A stretch of DNA of 64,000 bases from Synechocystis sp. PCC 7509 (GTDB lineage Bacteria; Cyanobacteriota; Cyanobacteriia; Cyanobacteriales; Chroococcidiopsidaceae): the NCBI RefSeq assembly GCF_000332075.2, contig NZ_ALVU02000001.1, positions 3,236,324 through 3,300,323 of the forward strand, in the 5' to 3' direction. The first letter of the stretch is position 1; every line of letters starts with the position of its first letter. Of this stretch, positions 8,007-14,572 are shown piece by piece. The notes under the pieces were generated by a model, which was not told where the DNA came from, ran no database searches, and saw nothing but the letters and a program-made list of their open reading frames with translations. Both the position numbers and the translations under genes were made by a program.

Positions 8007-8455
8007 ATTTCTACAAGCAAGTTTAATAATTACAAGCTAAATGCGATCGCATTTTATTCTCAAACAAGGCTCGCCAACTTATATTTTTTTGACTTGATTT
8101 GCAGCAAATCAGTGATTTTAATATTTACTTGCTCCATTGTATTTTATATCTTGTCCAACAGTTCTCTAGAGCAAATTGCCTAAAATGTTAACCAGAAAAA
8201 TTCCGTGTAAACTTCTTTTATATAGGGTGGATATACAGAAAAATTTTGTACAATCTCCAAGTATGAATGTTATTCAGACAATTTCCTTTGATCGTGACTA
8301 AAAATGACCAGGATGCTTGTAGGTTCTGCATTAGTAAAAGATTATACGTAAAATTTCATTATAATAAACAGTTAGACAGTCGTGACATGGATTGAACTTT
8401 AGAATGCCAAAACTCGCGAACTAATCGATCAGATAATTGAAGTACGTGAACATCG

Positions 8456-8615
8456 AAATTTGTCATTTCAACAAAATCTCTCACAGTTCGATATTGCAGT
8501 AATTGTTTTGCAAGCATCATCTAATCGTTTAGCTGATTTAAAGCCTTTAGAACCACAGATAATAGCTATTTTAATATCAGCAGCCAGAGGACAAGCTACG
8601 ATAGTCGGCGCATAA
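8456..8615 (+). pseudogene. DUF5615 toxin 3' fragment
   Basis: This is nearly identical to 9185-9344, the second half of the intact DUF5615 gene, at a constant offset of 729 bases, and the match continues into the following linker repeat. It encodes NLSFQQNLSQFDIAVIVLQA to the same C-terminal end but lacks the N-terminal acidic active-site residues and a start codon. It is a leftover from duplication or cassette exchange. Confidence 0.8.
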
Positions 8616-8627
8616 AAACACGGAAAT

Positions 8628-8729
8628 GCGATCGCATTTCCCACCCAATTTGTCTATTATTTGTAAGCGCGATCGTATTTCCTACTAATTTATCTAGTAT
8701 CTTTGCAACAAGCGCGATCGCACCCAAAT
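8628..8729 (+). repeat. Linker repeat R1
   Basis: Two to three units of the island repeat built on GCGATCGC, TTTCCCACCC, AATTTATCTAGTAT and TTTGCAACAAG blocks. It lies between the DUF5615 fragment and the DUF433 gene and matches R2 at a 729-base offset. Confidence 0.8.
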
Positions 8730-8811
8730 GTACCAGGAGTTTGAAGTAGTCCACTCTAACTAAATTGTTATACCAGTAAACTATAAGTACAGAACTGGAG
8801 GTCAAAGACGT

Positions 8812-9027
8812 ATGCTTAAAAATTCATTAATTATTAGCGTATCTCCTAGCGTTATGAGTGGTACTCCTGTCTTTGCTGGTACTAGAGTTCCTGTACAGAC
8901 GCTTTTAGATTATCTCAAAGCTGGAGAATCTATTGACGATTTTTTGGATGGATTTCCGACAGTGACAAGAGAACAGGTTATTGCCTTGCTTGAAGAAGCT
9001 GAAAAGCAGCTTGTTGGCATAACATGA
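8812..9027 (+). CDS. DUF433 antitoxin
   Basis: A 71-residue DUF433 protein (SGTPVFAGTRVPVQTLLDYL, then FLDGFPTVTREQVIALL), a winged-helix-like antitoxin that binds DNA and neutralises the adjacent PIN-like protein. A good ribosome site (CTGGAGG) precedes the ATG. It overlaps the downstream toxin by four bases (ATGA), a typical coupled TA arrangement. Confidence 0.9.
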   Translation: MLKNSLIISVSPSVMSGTPVFAGTRVPVQTLLDYLKAGESIDDFLDGFPTVTREQVIALLEEAEKQLVGIT

Positions 9028-9344
9028 AGCTTCTTTTGGATGAGTGTATTGACCGCAAGTTTGCAAAAGAGTTTGTTGACTACGAAATAAAGACAGTTCC
9101 ACAGATGAAATGGGCGGGGATTAAGAATGGTGAACTTCTTGCCCTTGCACAAGCAGAGTTTGATGTGTTCATCACCGTAGATCAAAATTTGTCATTTCAA
9201 CAAAATCTCTCACAGTTCGATATTGCAGTAATTGTTTTGCAAGCATCATCTAATCGTTTAGCCGATTTAAAGCCTTTAGCACCACAGATAATAGCTATTT
9301 TAATATCAGCAGCCAGAGGACAAGCTACGATAGTGGGCGCATAA
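9024..9344 (+). CDS. DUF5615 PIN-like toxin
   Basis: A 106-residue PIN-like ribonuclease-fold protein of the DUF5615 family, the usual partner of DUF433. The acidic residues expected in PIN-like nucleases are visible in LLLDECIDR, in GELLALAQAE and in FITVDQNLSF. The start codon overlaps the antitoxin stop. Its second half and the linker behind it are duplicated at 8456-8729. RNase toxin activity is inferred from the family. Confidence 0.88.
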   Translation: MKLLLDECIDRKFAKEFVDYEIKTVPQMKWAGIKNGELLALAQAEFDVFITVDQNLSFQQNLSQFDIAVIVLQASSNRLADLKPLAPQIIAILISAARGQATIVGA

Positions 9345-9356
9345 AAACACGGGAAT

Positions 9357-9453
9357 GCGATCGCCTTTCCCACCCAATTTATCTATTATTTGTAAGCGCG
9401 ATCGCATTTCCTACTCAATTTATCTAGTATCTTTGCTTGAAGCGCGGTCGCTC
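9357..9453 (+). repeat. Linker repeat R2
   Basis: Units GCGATCGCcTTTCCCACCC, then AATTTATCTATTATTTGTAA, then GCGATCGCATTTCCTAC and TATCTAGTATCTTTGC. It fills the gap between the DUF5615 and BrnA genes and runs into the AATCAACCACAAG flank that also follows R7 and, in altered form, R8. Confidence 0.8.
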
Positions 9454-9477
9454 TTTTTAATCAACCACAAGTCTTTG

Positions 9478-9523
9478 TTAGCCGTTTTGCACCCATTCTA
9501 AAGATGGCTTTTTTTGCGATCGC
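9478..9523 (-). pseudogene. Antitoxin 3' tail fragment, cut at a HIP1 site
   Basis: On the minus strand this reads RSQKKPSLEWVQNG and a stop. It is the exact C-terminal end of the antitoxin at 14079-14297 and starts at the HIP1 site that codes for its RS pair. Downstream sequence also matches. A second antitoxin gene must once have followed BrnA here, as at the 14079-14813 locus. Confidence 0.75.
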
Positions 9524-9527
9524 ACTT

Positions 9528-9812
9528 TCATCTATGAGCGACTTCACTTAATGCTTCATTAATTACTTCATCGCTGACACCCTGACGTTTTAAACTTGCA
9601 ATCAATGTTGTTAGTGTGTCGCTCTCAAATCGCTCCAGGTCAACGCGTAGCCCTTGACCGATATAAGCACGAATTAAGGGCTGATACCCCGAAAACCCTA
9701 ACAACGGCGCGACTCGTTTGAGGTCTTCTACAACGTCTTCAGGCATTCTAATTGTGATGCTGGTCATAGGTCGATTTCGATCCAATCGTACTTTTAAGGC
9801 TTCAATTTTCAT
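9528..9812 (-). CDS. BrnA-type antitoxin
   Basis: A 94-residue ribbon-helix-helix antitoxin: TSITIRMPEDVVEDLKRVAP is the RHH strand and first helix, followed by GYQPLIRAYIGQGL. It neutralises the BrnT toxin encoded just upstream, overlaps that gene by 11 bases and probably autoregulates the operon. An ATG 15 codons in (MTSITIR) is a possible alternative start. Its stop is five bases from the fragment of a second antitoxin. Confidence 0.85.
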   Translation of the reverse strand: MKIEALKVRLDRNRPMTSITIRMPEDVVEDLKRVAPLLGFSGYQPLIRAYIGQGLRVDLERFESDTLTTLIASLKRQGVSDEVINEALSEVAHR

Positions 9813-10098
9813 ACTTTAACTGCTCAGGGCGAGTTGCTTTGCGTGCTGAAATTATCCGAATTACATTGTCTTCCCGCTCAATGTGAACTACATACAGTAG
9901 ATTCCATCGCGTATCTAAACCGATCACCGCTTCTCGTGCTTCCTCATTTCTACTAGCATCGATAACCACTACAAAGGGGTCAAAGAAGACTTCCGCAGCC
10001 TGTTGAAAAGTAATCCCATCATGCTTGCTGGGATTTTTCTCTGCTTTTGCCTCGTCCCACACAAAGGTAATGCCATTGAGCGCGAAATACACATTCAT
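9802..10098 (-). CDS. BrnT-type toxin
   Basis: A 98-residue BrnT/DUF497 protein, a RelE-like ribonuclease toxin. Family landmarks are FVWDEAKAEKNPSKHDGITFQ, an FxDP turn, RWNLLYVVHIERED and the C-terminal VIRIISARKATRPEQ. It is the first gene of a toxin-first operon, as usual for brnTA. The promoter would lie in 10099-10150, next to truncated linker R3 and the insertion sequence. Confidence 0.88.
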   Translation of the reverse strand: MNVYFALNGITFVWDEAKAEKNPSKHDGITFQQAAEVFFDPFVVVIDASRNEEAREAVIGLDTRWNLLYVVHIEREDNVIRIISARKATRPEQLKYEN

Positions 10099-10152
10099 GC
10101 TCTCTAGTCTAGATAAAACGTATTTACAATGTCAACACAGTATTTAGGAAAT

Positions 10153-10175
10153 GCGATCGCATTTCCCACCCAATA
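10153..10175 (+). repeat. Linker repeat R3, cut by the insertion sequence
   Basis: GCGATCGCATTTCCCACCC followed by AATA, where the left inverted repeat of the insertion sequence begins. The rest of the unit is missing on the other side, so some DNA was lost or has diverged. Confidence 0.7.
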
Positions 10176-10212
10176 GACCTCTTGCAAAAGTTAGTGATAA
10201 AATCATAGAGAA

Positions 10213-10668
10213 GTGACCTGCGTAGAAGCAAAAGTGACTTATAAAAAGGTAAAAAACTTAAAGGCGGAAGATTTTAAACGCTTGACTGGAATCCACTTTG
10301 ACACTTTTAATCAAAGGGTAGAAATAGTCAAGCAAGCGGAAAAATCACGAAATAAACCTGGCAGACCACCAAAATTAAGGATCGAAGACCAAATTTTAAT
10401 GCTCTTAGAATATTTACGAGAGTATAGAACTTTTTTTCATTTAGGTGCTACTTGGGGAGTAAATGAGTCCACAGCCTACCGAATTATTCAGAAAATTGAA
10501 AACATTTTAATCAAAGCTCCTCAACTAAGACTACCAGGAAAAAAAAGATTAATCGCCGATGATTGTCCGCTAGAAACCGTAGTAATAGATGTAAGCGAAA
10601 CTCCCATAGAAAGACCTAAAAAAAACAAAAAACCTATTATAGCGGCAAGAAAAAAAGACATACGTTGA
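10213..10668 (+). CDS. IS5-type transposase, first frame (OrfA)
   Basis: The 151-residue N-terminal part of the transposase, with a helix-turn-helix region (NKPGRPPKLRIEDQILMLL, GATWGVNESTAYRIIQ) and the first catalytic Asp in VVIDVSETPIERPKK. A GTG start is used. Near the end, the codons AAA AAA AAC form the heptamer A AAA AAC. A -1 slip there would read on as QKTYYSGKKKRHTLKAQV, exactly as in intact relatives. Confidence 0.85.
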   Translation: MTCVEAKVTYKKVKNLKAEDFKRLTGIHFDTFNQRVEIVKQAEKSRNKPGRPPKLRIEDQILMLLEYLREYRTFFHLGATWGVNESTAYRIIQKIENILIKAPQLRLPGKKRLIADDCPLETVVIDVSETPIERPKKNKKPIIAARKKDIR

Positions 10669-11072
10669 AAGCCCAAGTGATTATTGACCAAAAGAATGGG
10701 CAAATACTATGTACCGCTTATGGCAAAGGGAGAGAGCAGGATTTCAAGTTATATAAAAGAAGTAAAATAAGAATTAGAAAAAAGGTTAGATGTTTAGCAG
10801 ATAAGGGATACCAAGGAATTAAGAAGCATCATCATTTCAGTCAAACACCTAAAAAGAAGCCAAAAAAAAGCAAGTTTTCTGTAGTAGGGAAAAAAGAGAA
10901 TAGAGAGTTAGCTAAAGAGAGAATAATTATTGAGAATATTTTTGCCCATTTAAAAAGATTTAGGATTTTACAAGGGCGATATAGAAATAGAAGGAAACGA
11001 TTTGGATTAAGGTTTAATTTAATAGCTTCTATATACAATTATGAGCTTTACTTAAATGTCAGTCAACTTTAA
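10665..11072 (+). CDS. IS5-type transposase, second frame (OrfB)
   Basis: The 135-residue catalytic C-terminal part, in the -1 frame relative to OrfA. It holds the second Asp (CLADKGYQGIKKHH) and the catalytic Glu (KERIIIENIFAHLKRFRIL). The TTG at 10665 is probably not a real start. The product is more likely made as a fusion through frameshifting at the A-rich site around 10610-10635. Confidence 0.85.
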   Translation: MKAQVIIDQKNGQILCTAYGKGREQDFKLYKRSKIRIRKKVRCLADKGYQGIKKHHHFSQTPKKKPKKSKFSVVGKKENRELAKERIIIENIFAHLKRFRILQGRYRNRRKRFGLRFNLIASIYNYELYLNVSQL

Positions 11073-11122
11073 AGGTGACTTTTGCAAGAGGTCTAAATAT
11101 AAGAGCAAGGAACTGATACACC

Positions 11123-11329
11123 TCAAATATAACGGGTTTCACCAGTAGCGATCGCTTGTCGAACCATTGCCGCCATTCGATCCCACTGCTCGTCGGTTGT
11201 CTCTGCAAAACGAGCATCCCATTTTTGCTCGTCTTGCAATTGAGCTAAAATCAGAGTAGCGATCGCATCAAGTTGAACGTCGGAAAGTTTTTCAATTTGA
11301 GAAATCGCCTGTTTTAGCAGTTCAGTCAT
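11123..11329 (-). CDS. Orphan antitoxin-like protein
   Basis: A 68-residue protein of a type common beside RelE-like toxins in cyanobacteria: MTELLKQAISQIEKLSDVQ, DAIATLILAQLQDEQKWD and a C-terminal MVRQAIATGE. No toxin gene adjoins it. The toxin would be expected just downstream (below 11123), where the insertion sequence ends 30 bases away, so it may have been deleted. Confidence 0.7.
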   Translation of the reverse strand: MTELLKQAISQIEKLSDVQLDAIATLILAQLQDEQKWDARFAETTDEQWDRMAAMVRQAIATGETRYI

Positions 11330-11390
11330 AACTTTGTAGCAGCAAACACTGATATTTCCTTCGACTTCCCAATTTTACCTGTAGTTTTGA

Positions 11391-11471
11391 ATATCTTTGC
11401 AAGAAGCGCGATAGCGCAAGCGCGCACGCAGGGCTTCGCATTTTCTACCCAATTTTTGCCAGAGGCGCGAT
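11391..11471 (+). repeat. Linker repeat R4, degenerate
   Basis: ATATCTTTGCAAGAAGCGCG, a scrambled G+C-rich middle, then ATTTTCTACCCAATTTTTGCC and GAGGCGCGAT. The HIP1 cores have decayed, but block order and orientation match the other linkers. It lies between the orphan antitoxin and the next TA pair. Confidence 0.6.
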
Positions 11472-11527
11472 TAAATGATTGGGGTTATGGTGTCATAATA
11501 GAAAAGTTCATCACTTCTCAATGATGT

Positions 11528-11743
11528 ATGCAAGTCAAGGATTTGACGGTTGAAGAGCTTAAGCTTTTGATCCAAGAAACTGTTGCTGAAACGCTTCACA
11601 CATTGTTAACCGATCCTGACGAGGGAAAGGAACTAAAACCCGAAGTGAGGCAACAACTACTCGTTTCCCTAAAGAAAACTCAGTCTGGAGAGCGGGGAGT
11701 TTCGGCGCAAGAAGTGGCAGGAAAACTTGGGCTGACTTGGTAA
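11528..11743 (+). CDS. RelB/Phd-like antitoxin
   Basis: A 71-residue antitoxin: VKDLTVEELKLLIQETV, LLTDPDEGKELKPEV and a C-terminal GVSAQEVAGKLGLTW, typical of antitoxins paired with cyanobacterial RelE toxins. Its TAA stop overlaps the toxin ATG by one base (TAATG). Confidence 0.85.
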   Translation: MQVKDLTVEELKLLIQETVAETLHTLLTDPDEGKELKPEVRQQLLVSLKKTQSGERGVSAQEVAGKLGLTW

Positions 11744-12003
11744 TGAGCTACAACGTTGAATTTACTCTGACAGGAATAGATAGTTTAGATGAACTTACGT
11801 CAACTATTCAAGATCGTATCCTGCGAAAAATTCGTTGGCTATCTGAAAACTTCGATGATGTAACTCCTCAAGCTTTAAGTGCCGATTTAAGTGGGCTTTT
11901 TAAACTCAGAGTTGGCGATTATCGGGTTATTTACTCCTTTAATGCTGAAATACAGATTATGACAATTCATAAGGTTGGACATCGTAGAGATATCTATAGT
12001 TGA
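11743..12003 (+). CDS. RelE/ParE-family toxin
   Basis: A toxin of about 86 residues: YNVEFTLTGIDSL, ILRKIRWLSENFDDV and the C-terminal LFKLRVGDYRVIYSFN with GHRRDIYS, the usual RelE core that cleaves mRNA at the ribosome or acts like ParE. ATG 11743 is chosen because it overlaps the antitoxin stop. An in-frame TTG two codons earlier is less likely. Confidence 0.88.
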   Translation: MSYNVEFTLTGIDSLDELTSTIQDRILRKIRWLSENFDDVTPQALSADLSGLFKLRVGDYRVIYSFNAEIQIMTIHKVGHRRDIYS

Positions 12004-12368
12004 GAAGTTTGCGTAACATTTATTCTTGACTGCTGTTATTCTTCCTTTTCTGCGATCGCACCCAATTATTCTAGTATCTGTAAGCGCGATCGCATTTCCC
12101 ACCCAATTTTTGCAACAAGCGCGATCGAATTCTATCAAACAATAAGCTTGTTACACGCGAAGTTTTAACAATTATTCGTTCACCAATAACTTTTACAAGT
12201 TCCACAACTAAGCCGATCGTTTTACTTATTTAATCGCGGCGGAAAATAGACAACTTTGACGAAGCGATTGGGTTTAGACATAACGATTAAGTTGAGTGAA
12301 CGACGATCGCCTCTAACTCAATACCAAAATACCCAATTTGTCAGATCCAATCATGGGTTAAATTGCTT
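12004..12368. other. Gap between two TA modules
   Basis: It holds linker R5, a flank shared with the end of the abortive-infection gene region, and about 200 bases (12170-12368) in which I see only scattered HIP1-like sites. I see no gene. Confidence 0.5.
12052..12127 (+). repeat. Linker repeat R5
   Basis: GCGATCGCACCCAATTATTC, then TAGTATCTGTAA, GCGATCGCATTTCCCACCC, AATTTTTGCAACAAGC and GCGATCG. The following bases (AATAAGCTTGTTAC, GAAGTTTTAAC) match those after R8 at 14949-14975. Confidence 0.8.
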
Positions 12369-12644
12369 TTATTTCTTTCCGAGAATCCGATCGTATTCGG
12401 CGTGCGAACCAATCCAAAACCACACAATCTTCTCTTCTTCCGATCTCATAACTCCTAATGCTCTCCATCCAATTCCTACTCTGACTGACCAAATATTTTC
12501 TTTGGGCTTAACTTCCTTGAAGTTTAAACTTGAATAGAATGGATTCTCTTTCTAAAGTTCGTAGTTTTTCTTGGCAGTTTCTTTTATTCGTTGAGGTAAT
12601 TTCAAAAATAACTCCCGAAATTCTTGGGTTCTTGACGATTTCAT
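12369..12644 (-). pseudogene. RelE-type toxin inactivated by one stop codon
   Basis: Read from the ATG at 12644, this is a 92-codon frame with a single TAG at codon 31 (12554-12552), where NYEL*KENP replaces the expected NYELWKENP. Everything else is intact: LFLKLPQRIKETAKKN before it and WSVRVGIGWRALGV, VWFWIGSHAEYDRIL after it. The same motifs occur in the live toxin at 13355-13615. The start overlaps the antitoxin stop by one base. A TGG to TAG change explains the loss. Confidence 0.88.
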
Positions 12645-12871
12645 TACTCCTCGCCAAAACCTTTTTCTTCTGTATTACCTTCTCTATCCTCAATCAATGC
12701 TGCTTGAGCCATTTTCTGGAGAACATCTAAATCAATATCTGGATTTGCCAAGGTTTCCAGCCATGCAAGTTCGTTCTCAATATCCTCTAACAATTGATTG
12801 GCAATTTCGTCTTGGAGATCGTTTGAAAGCTTTTGAGCTTCTTTGAAAGCTTTTTCCAGTAATTGAGTCAT
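12644..12871 (-). CDS. Antitoxin of the inactivated RelE module
   Basis: A 75-residue antitoxin: MTQLLEKAFKEAQKLSNDLQ, IANQLLEDIENELAWLETL, then a Glu-rich end. The gene is intact, although the toxin downstream has a premature stop, so this may now work alone, for example against related RelE toxins in the island. The stop is coupled to the toxin start (TAATG). Confidence 0.8.
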   Translation of the reverse strand: MTQLLEKAFKEAQKLSNDLQDEIANQLLEDIENELAWLETLANPDIDLDVLQKMAQAALIEDREGNTEEKGFGEE

Positions 12872-13354
12872 GGGTGTATTTCCGAAGGAGCAAACTCACT
12901 ACCATAATACTGTTTTTTTTATGCTTGCAATCTAAGGGAAAAGTTAAACGGTAGCAGTTCTATCTCGATCTCAGCACTAAGATATACTCAGCTATCCACT
13001 CCAACGAAACGTTAGGGCGTAGTGTTTTCAGGCTCAACGAATCTCCTTGGCTCTCTGCTCCCAGATCATCCTCTCACCAAGATCAATACCTGGAAAGTTT
13101 GGCGCGATCGCATTTCCCACCCAATTTATCTAGTATTTTTGCCAGAAGCGCGATCGCACCCAATTTATCTAGTATTTGTAAGCGCGATCGCATTTCCCAC
13201 CCAATTTTTGCCAGAGGCGCGATCGCATTTCCCACCAATTTATCTAGTATCTGTAAGCGCGATCGCATTTCCTACCCCATTTATCTAATATCTTTGCAAA
13301 TAGACAACTTTAATGGCTCATTATTGCTGCCTATTGAGGTTGTTGTAGGGTTTA
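12872..13354. other. Gap between two TA modules, holds the longest linker
   Basis: The first 230 bases (12872-13101) show nothing I can name. Linker R6 with five repeat units follows. The last 55 bases precede the end of the RelE gene on the minus strand. Confidence 0.5.
13102..13299 (+). repeat. Linker repeat R6, five units
   Basis: Five head-to-tail units, each starting GCGCGATCGC. Unit lengths differ (about 46, 34, 35, 40 and 40 or more) because blocks are present or absent: TTTCCCACCC, AATTTATCTAGTAT, then either TTTTGCCAGA or TGTAA. This modular make-up shows the architecture best. Confidence 0.88.
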
Positions 13355-13615
13355 CTATAGTTTATTAATTAGCTTGTCGTATTGGGCGTGAGTTCCGATC
13401 CAAAACCAAGAAATACCGCTTTCTACCTCAACACCTAAAGCACGATAATCTAGTCCTGCTCGAACTGACCAATACTTTTTACCGAGCTTCTTGAAGTGCA
13501 ACGATGGATGAGTTGGATTGGCTTTCAAAAGTTCATAACATTGGTTTGTTGTCTTCTGGACATTCTTAGGTAAATCGCCATAGCACTGCCAAAATCGTGC
13601 TGTTGTATAGTGCAT
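13355..13615 (-). CDS. RelE-type toxin
   Basis: An 86-residue toxin: FWQCYGDLPKNVQKTTNQC, ANPTHPSLHFKKLGKKYWSV, GLDYRALGVE and ISWFWIGTHAQYDKL. It is closely related to the inactivated toxin at 12369-12644. It overlaps its antitoxin by one base (TAATG). Confidence 0.88.
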   Translation of the reverse strand: MHYTTARFWQCYGDLPKNVQKTTNQCYELLKANPTHPSLHFKKLGKKYWSVRAGLDYRALGVEVESGISWFWIGTHAQYDKLINKL

Positions 13616-13827
13616 TAAATTTCCCGAAAATGACCCGCTTTAAAATCAGCGATCGCTTCTTCTGCTAAAGCGTCTAACTTACCATCGGCGATGTCTTGCT
13701 CTAACTGCTCGTCCCAGCGCTGATAATCTACGTCAGAGAGCCATTGTTTGAGTCGCTGAAACTCCTCTGAAGGAAGGGTGAGAATAGCTGCTTCAATTTG
13801 CTCAAGGGTTGACATACTGGGTTTCAT
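13615..13827 (-). CDS. Antitoxin for the RelE-type toxin
   Basis: A 70-residue protein: MSTLEQIEAAILTLPSEEF, RLKQWLSDVDYQRWDEQLEQ and a C-terminal LAEEAIADFKAGHFREI, a common antitoxin layout in cyanobacteria. The start is ATG 13827 or ATG 13815. Just upstream is a leftover seven-codon frame whose TGA overlaps this ATG, and then a promoter segment shared with the BrnT module at 14813. Confidence 0.85.
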   Translation of the reverse strand: MKPSMSTLEQIEAAILTLPSEEFQRLKQWLSDVDYQRWDEQLEQDIADGKLDALAEEAIADFKAGHFREI

Positions 13828-13843
13828 CGTTGTTGTATTACTG

Positions 13844-13911
13844 GCATTAAAGTCTAGGCAATACTAATTAAATTATTATATTATCGCGTAGTCATCTAAG
13901 CTTTGCTCTGA
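13844..13911 (-). promoter_or_regulatory. Promoter segment shared by two TA modules, copy 1
   Basis: About 68 bases nearly identical to 14810-14878. On the minus strand the match runs up to and including an ATG and the next base. In the other copy that ATG starts BrnT. Here it opens only seven codons, then the RelE antitoxin gene follows. It probably carries the promoter and operator of both operons. Confidence 0.6.
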
Positions 13912-13912
13912 T

Positions 13913-14056
13913 TAGTATTTTTACAACAAGCGCGATCGCCTTTCCTACCAATTATTCTAGTATCTGTAAGCGCGATCGCACTTCCCACCCAATTTTTGCA
14001 ACAAGCGCGATCGCATTTCCCACTCAATTTATCTAGCATTTTTAAGCGCGAGCGCA
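13913..14056 (+). repeat. Linker repeat R7
   Basis: Three to four units: GCGATCGCCTTTCCTACC, ATTATTCTAGTATCTGTAA, GCGATCGCACTTCCCACCC, TTTTTGCAACAAG, GCGATCGCATTTCCCACTC and TATCTAGCATTTTTAAG. It separates the RelE module from the BrnT-BrnA-antitoxin module. Confidence 0.85.
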
Positions 14057-14078
14057 CGTAATCAACTACAAGTCTTTG

Positions 14079-14297
14079 TTACCCGTTTTGCACCCACTCT
14101 AAAGATGGCTTCTTTTGCGATCGCATACAGTCTTGGAGATAGAGATTTATCAGGCTTTGATAAGGAATTCCCGTTTCCTCAGAGATGCCTTTAAAATAAT
14201 CTACCACTTCCTCCTCAAGCCGAATCGTTACCTGTTTTTTTAGCTTTTTAAAGTAGGGATTTTGAACTGATTGAGTAAAATCGTATTCATCTTTCAT
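14079..14297 (-). CDS. Second antitoxin (CopG/BrnA-like) of a three-gene module
   Basis: A 72-residue ribbon-helix-helix protein: KKQVTIRLEEEVVDYFKGIS, GIPYQSLINLYLQDC, RSQKKPSLEWVQNG. It overlaps the preceding antitoxin gene by four bases (ATGA). Its last 14 codons, from an internal HIP1 site onward, survive alone at 9478-9523, so a second locus once had the same gene. Confidence 0.82.
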   Translation of the reverse strand: MKDEYDFTQSVQNPYFKKLKKQVTIRLEEEVVDYFKGISEETGIPYQSLINLYLQDCMRSQKKPSLEWVQNG

Positions 14298-14572
14298 AAA
14301 GCAAAGCTACTATCTTCAGCTTCTATATAACGACGCAAGACTGAATTGATCGTAGTTTGGTATTCTGTACCATGAGCTTGAAACCACTTTAAAACCTCTG
14401 GATCGATCTGAACTAACCTATGGGCAAGGTTTGCAGGAATTCTCAACGTTGCTTTTTCAAAGAACTCCTCCGTTAATGGTGGAATGTCGGAGTAATCAAT
14501 CTCCTCATCTGTCATCGCTTCCAGTGCTTCCCAGTTAGTCCGAGAGGTATTGCTCAAGTCTTTGTCGTTCAT
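14294..14572 (-). CDS. BrnA-type antitoxin
   Basis: A 92-residue BrnA-like protein: TNWEALEAMTDEEIDYSDIP, an RHH segment KATLRIPANLAHRLVQIDPE, then WFQAHGTEYQTTINSVLRRY. It overlaps the BrnT gene upstream by 38 bases and the second antitoxin downstream by four. The acidic N-terminal part is the usual toxin-binding region. Confidence 0.87.
   Translation of the reverse strand: MNDKDLSNTSRTNWEALEAMTDEEIDYSDIPPLTEEFFEKATLRIPANLAHRLVQIDPEVLKWFQAHGTEYQTTINSVLRRYIEAEDSSFAL

Larger units (their letters stand above)
7939..8811. other. Left edge of the toxin-antitoxin island, no intact gene
   Basis: It contains the hairpin above, a further HIP1 site near 8043, about 350 bases of A+T-rich DNA (8050-8400) in which I see nothing, the DUF5615 3' fragment (8456-8615) and linker repeat R1 (8628-8729). 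A short upstream stretch fused to the DUF5615 fragment (about 8409-8455, reading TRELIDQIIEVREH) has no recognisable origin. Confidence 0.6.
10176..11093 (+). mobile_element. IS5-type insertion sequence
   Basis: About 918 bases bounded by inverted repeats: the left end GACCTCTTGCAAAAGT and the right end ACTTTTGCAAGAGGTC are perfect complements over 16 bases. TA flanks both sides, consistent with a 2-base target duplication. Inside are two overlapping frames that together make one DDE transposase. The ends and all three catalytic residues are present, so the element may still be mobile. It sits inside linker repeat R3. Confidence 0.88.

Noticed and set aside
12256..12537. A 93-codon plus-strand frame
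   Set aside because: It is antisense to the RelE toxin with the internal stop codon, whose protein is clearly homologous to the toxin at 13355.
13102..13299. Possible CRISPR array
   Set aside because: Unit lengths vary from about 34 to 46 bases by presence or absence of blocks, there are no unique spacers of even length, and no cas gene is nearby.
13022..13368. Open frames of 60-89 codons on both strands over linker R6
   Set aside because: They translate the HIP1 repeat units (repeated AIAFP- or SRLQILDK-like peptides) and have no domain or start signal. They are repeat artefacts.
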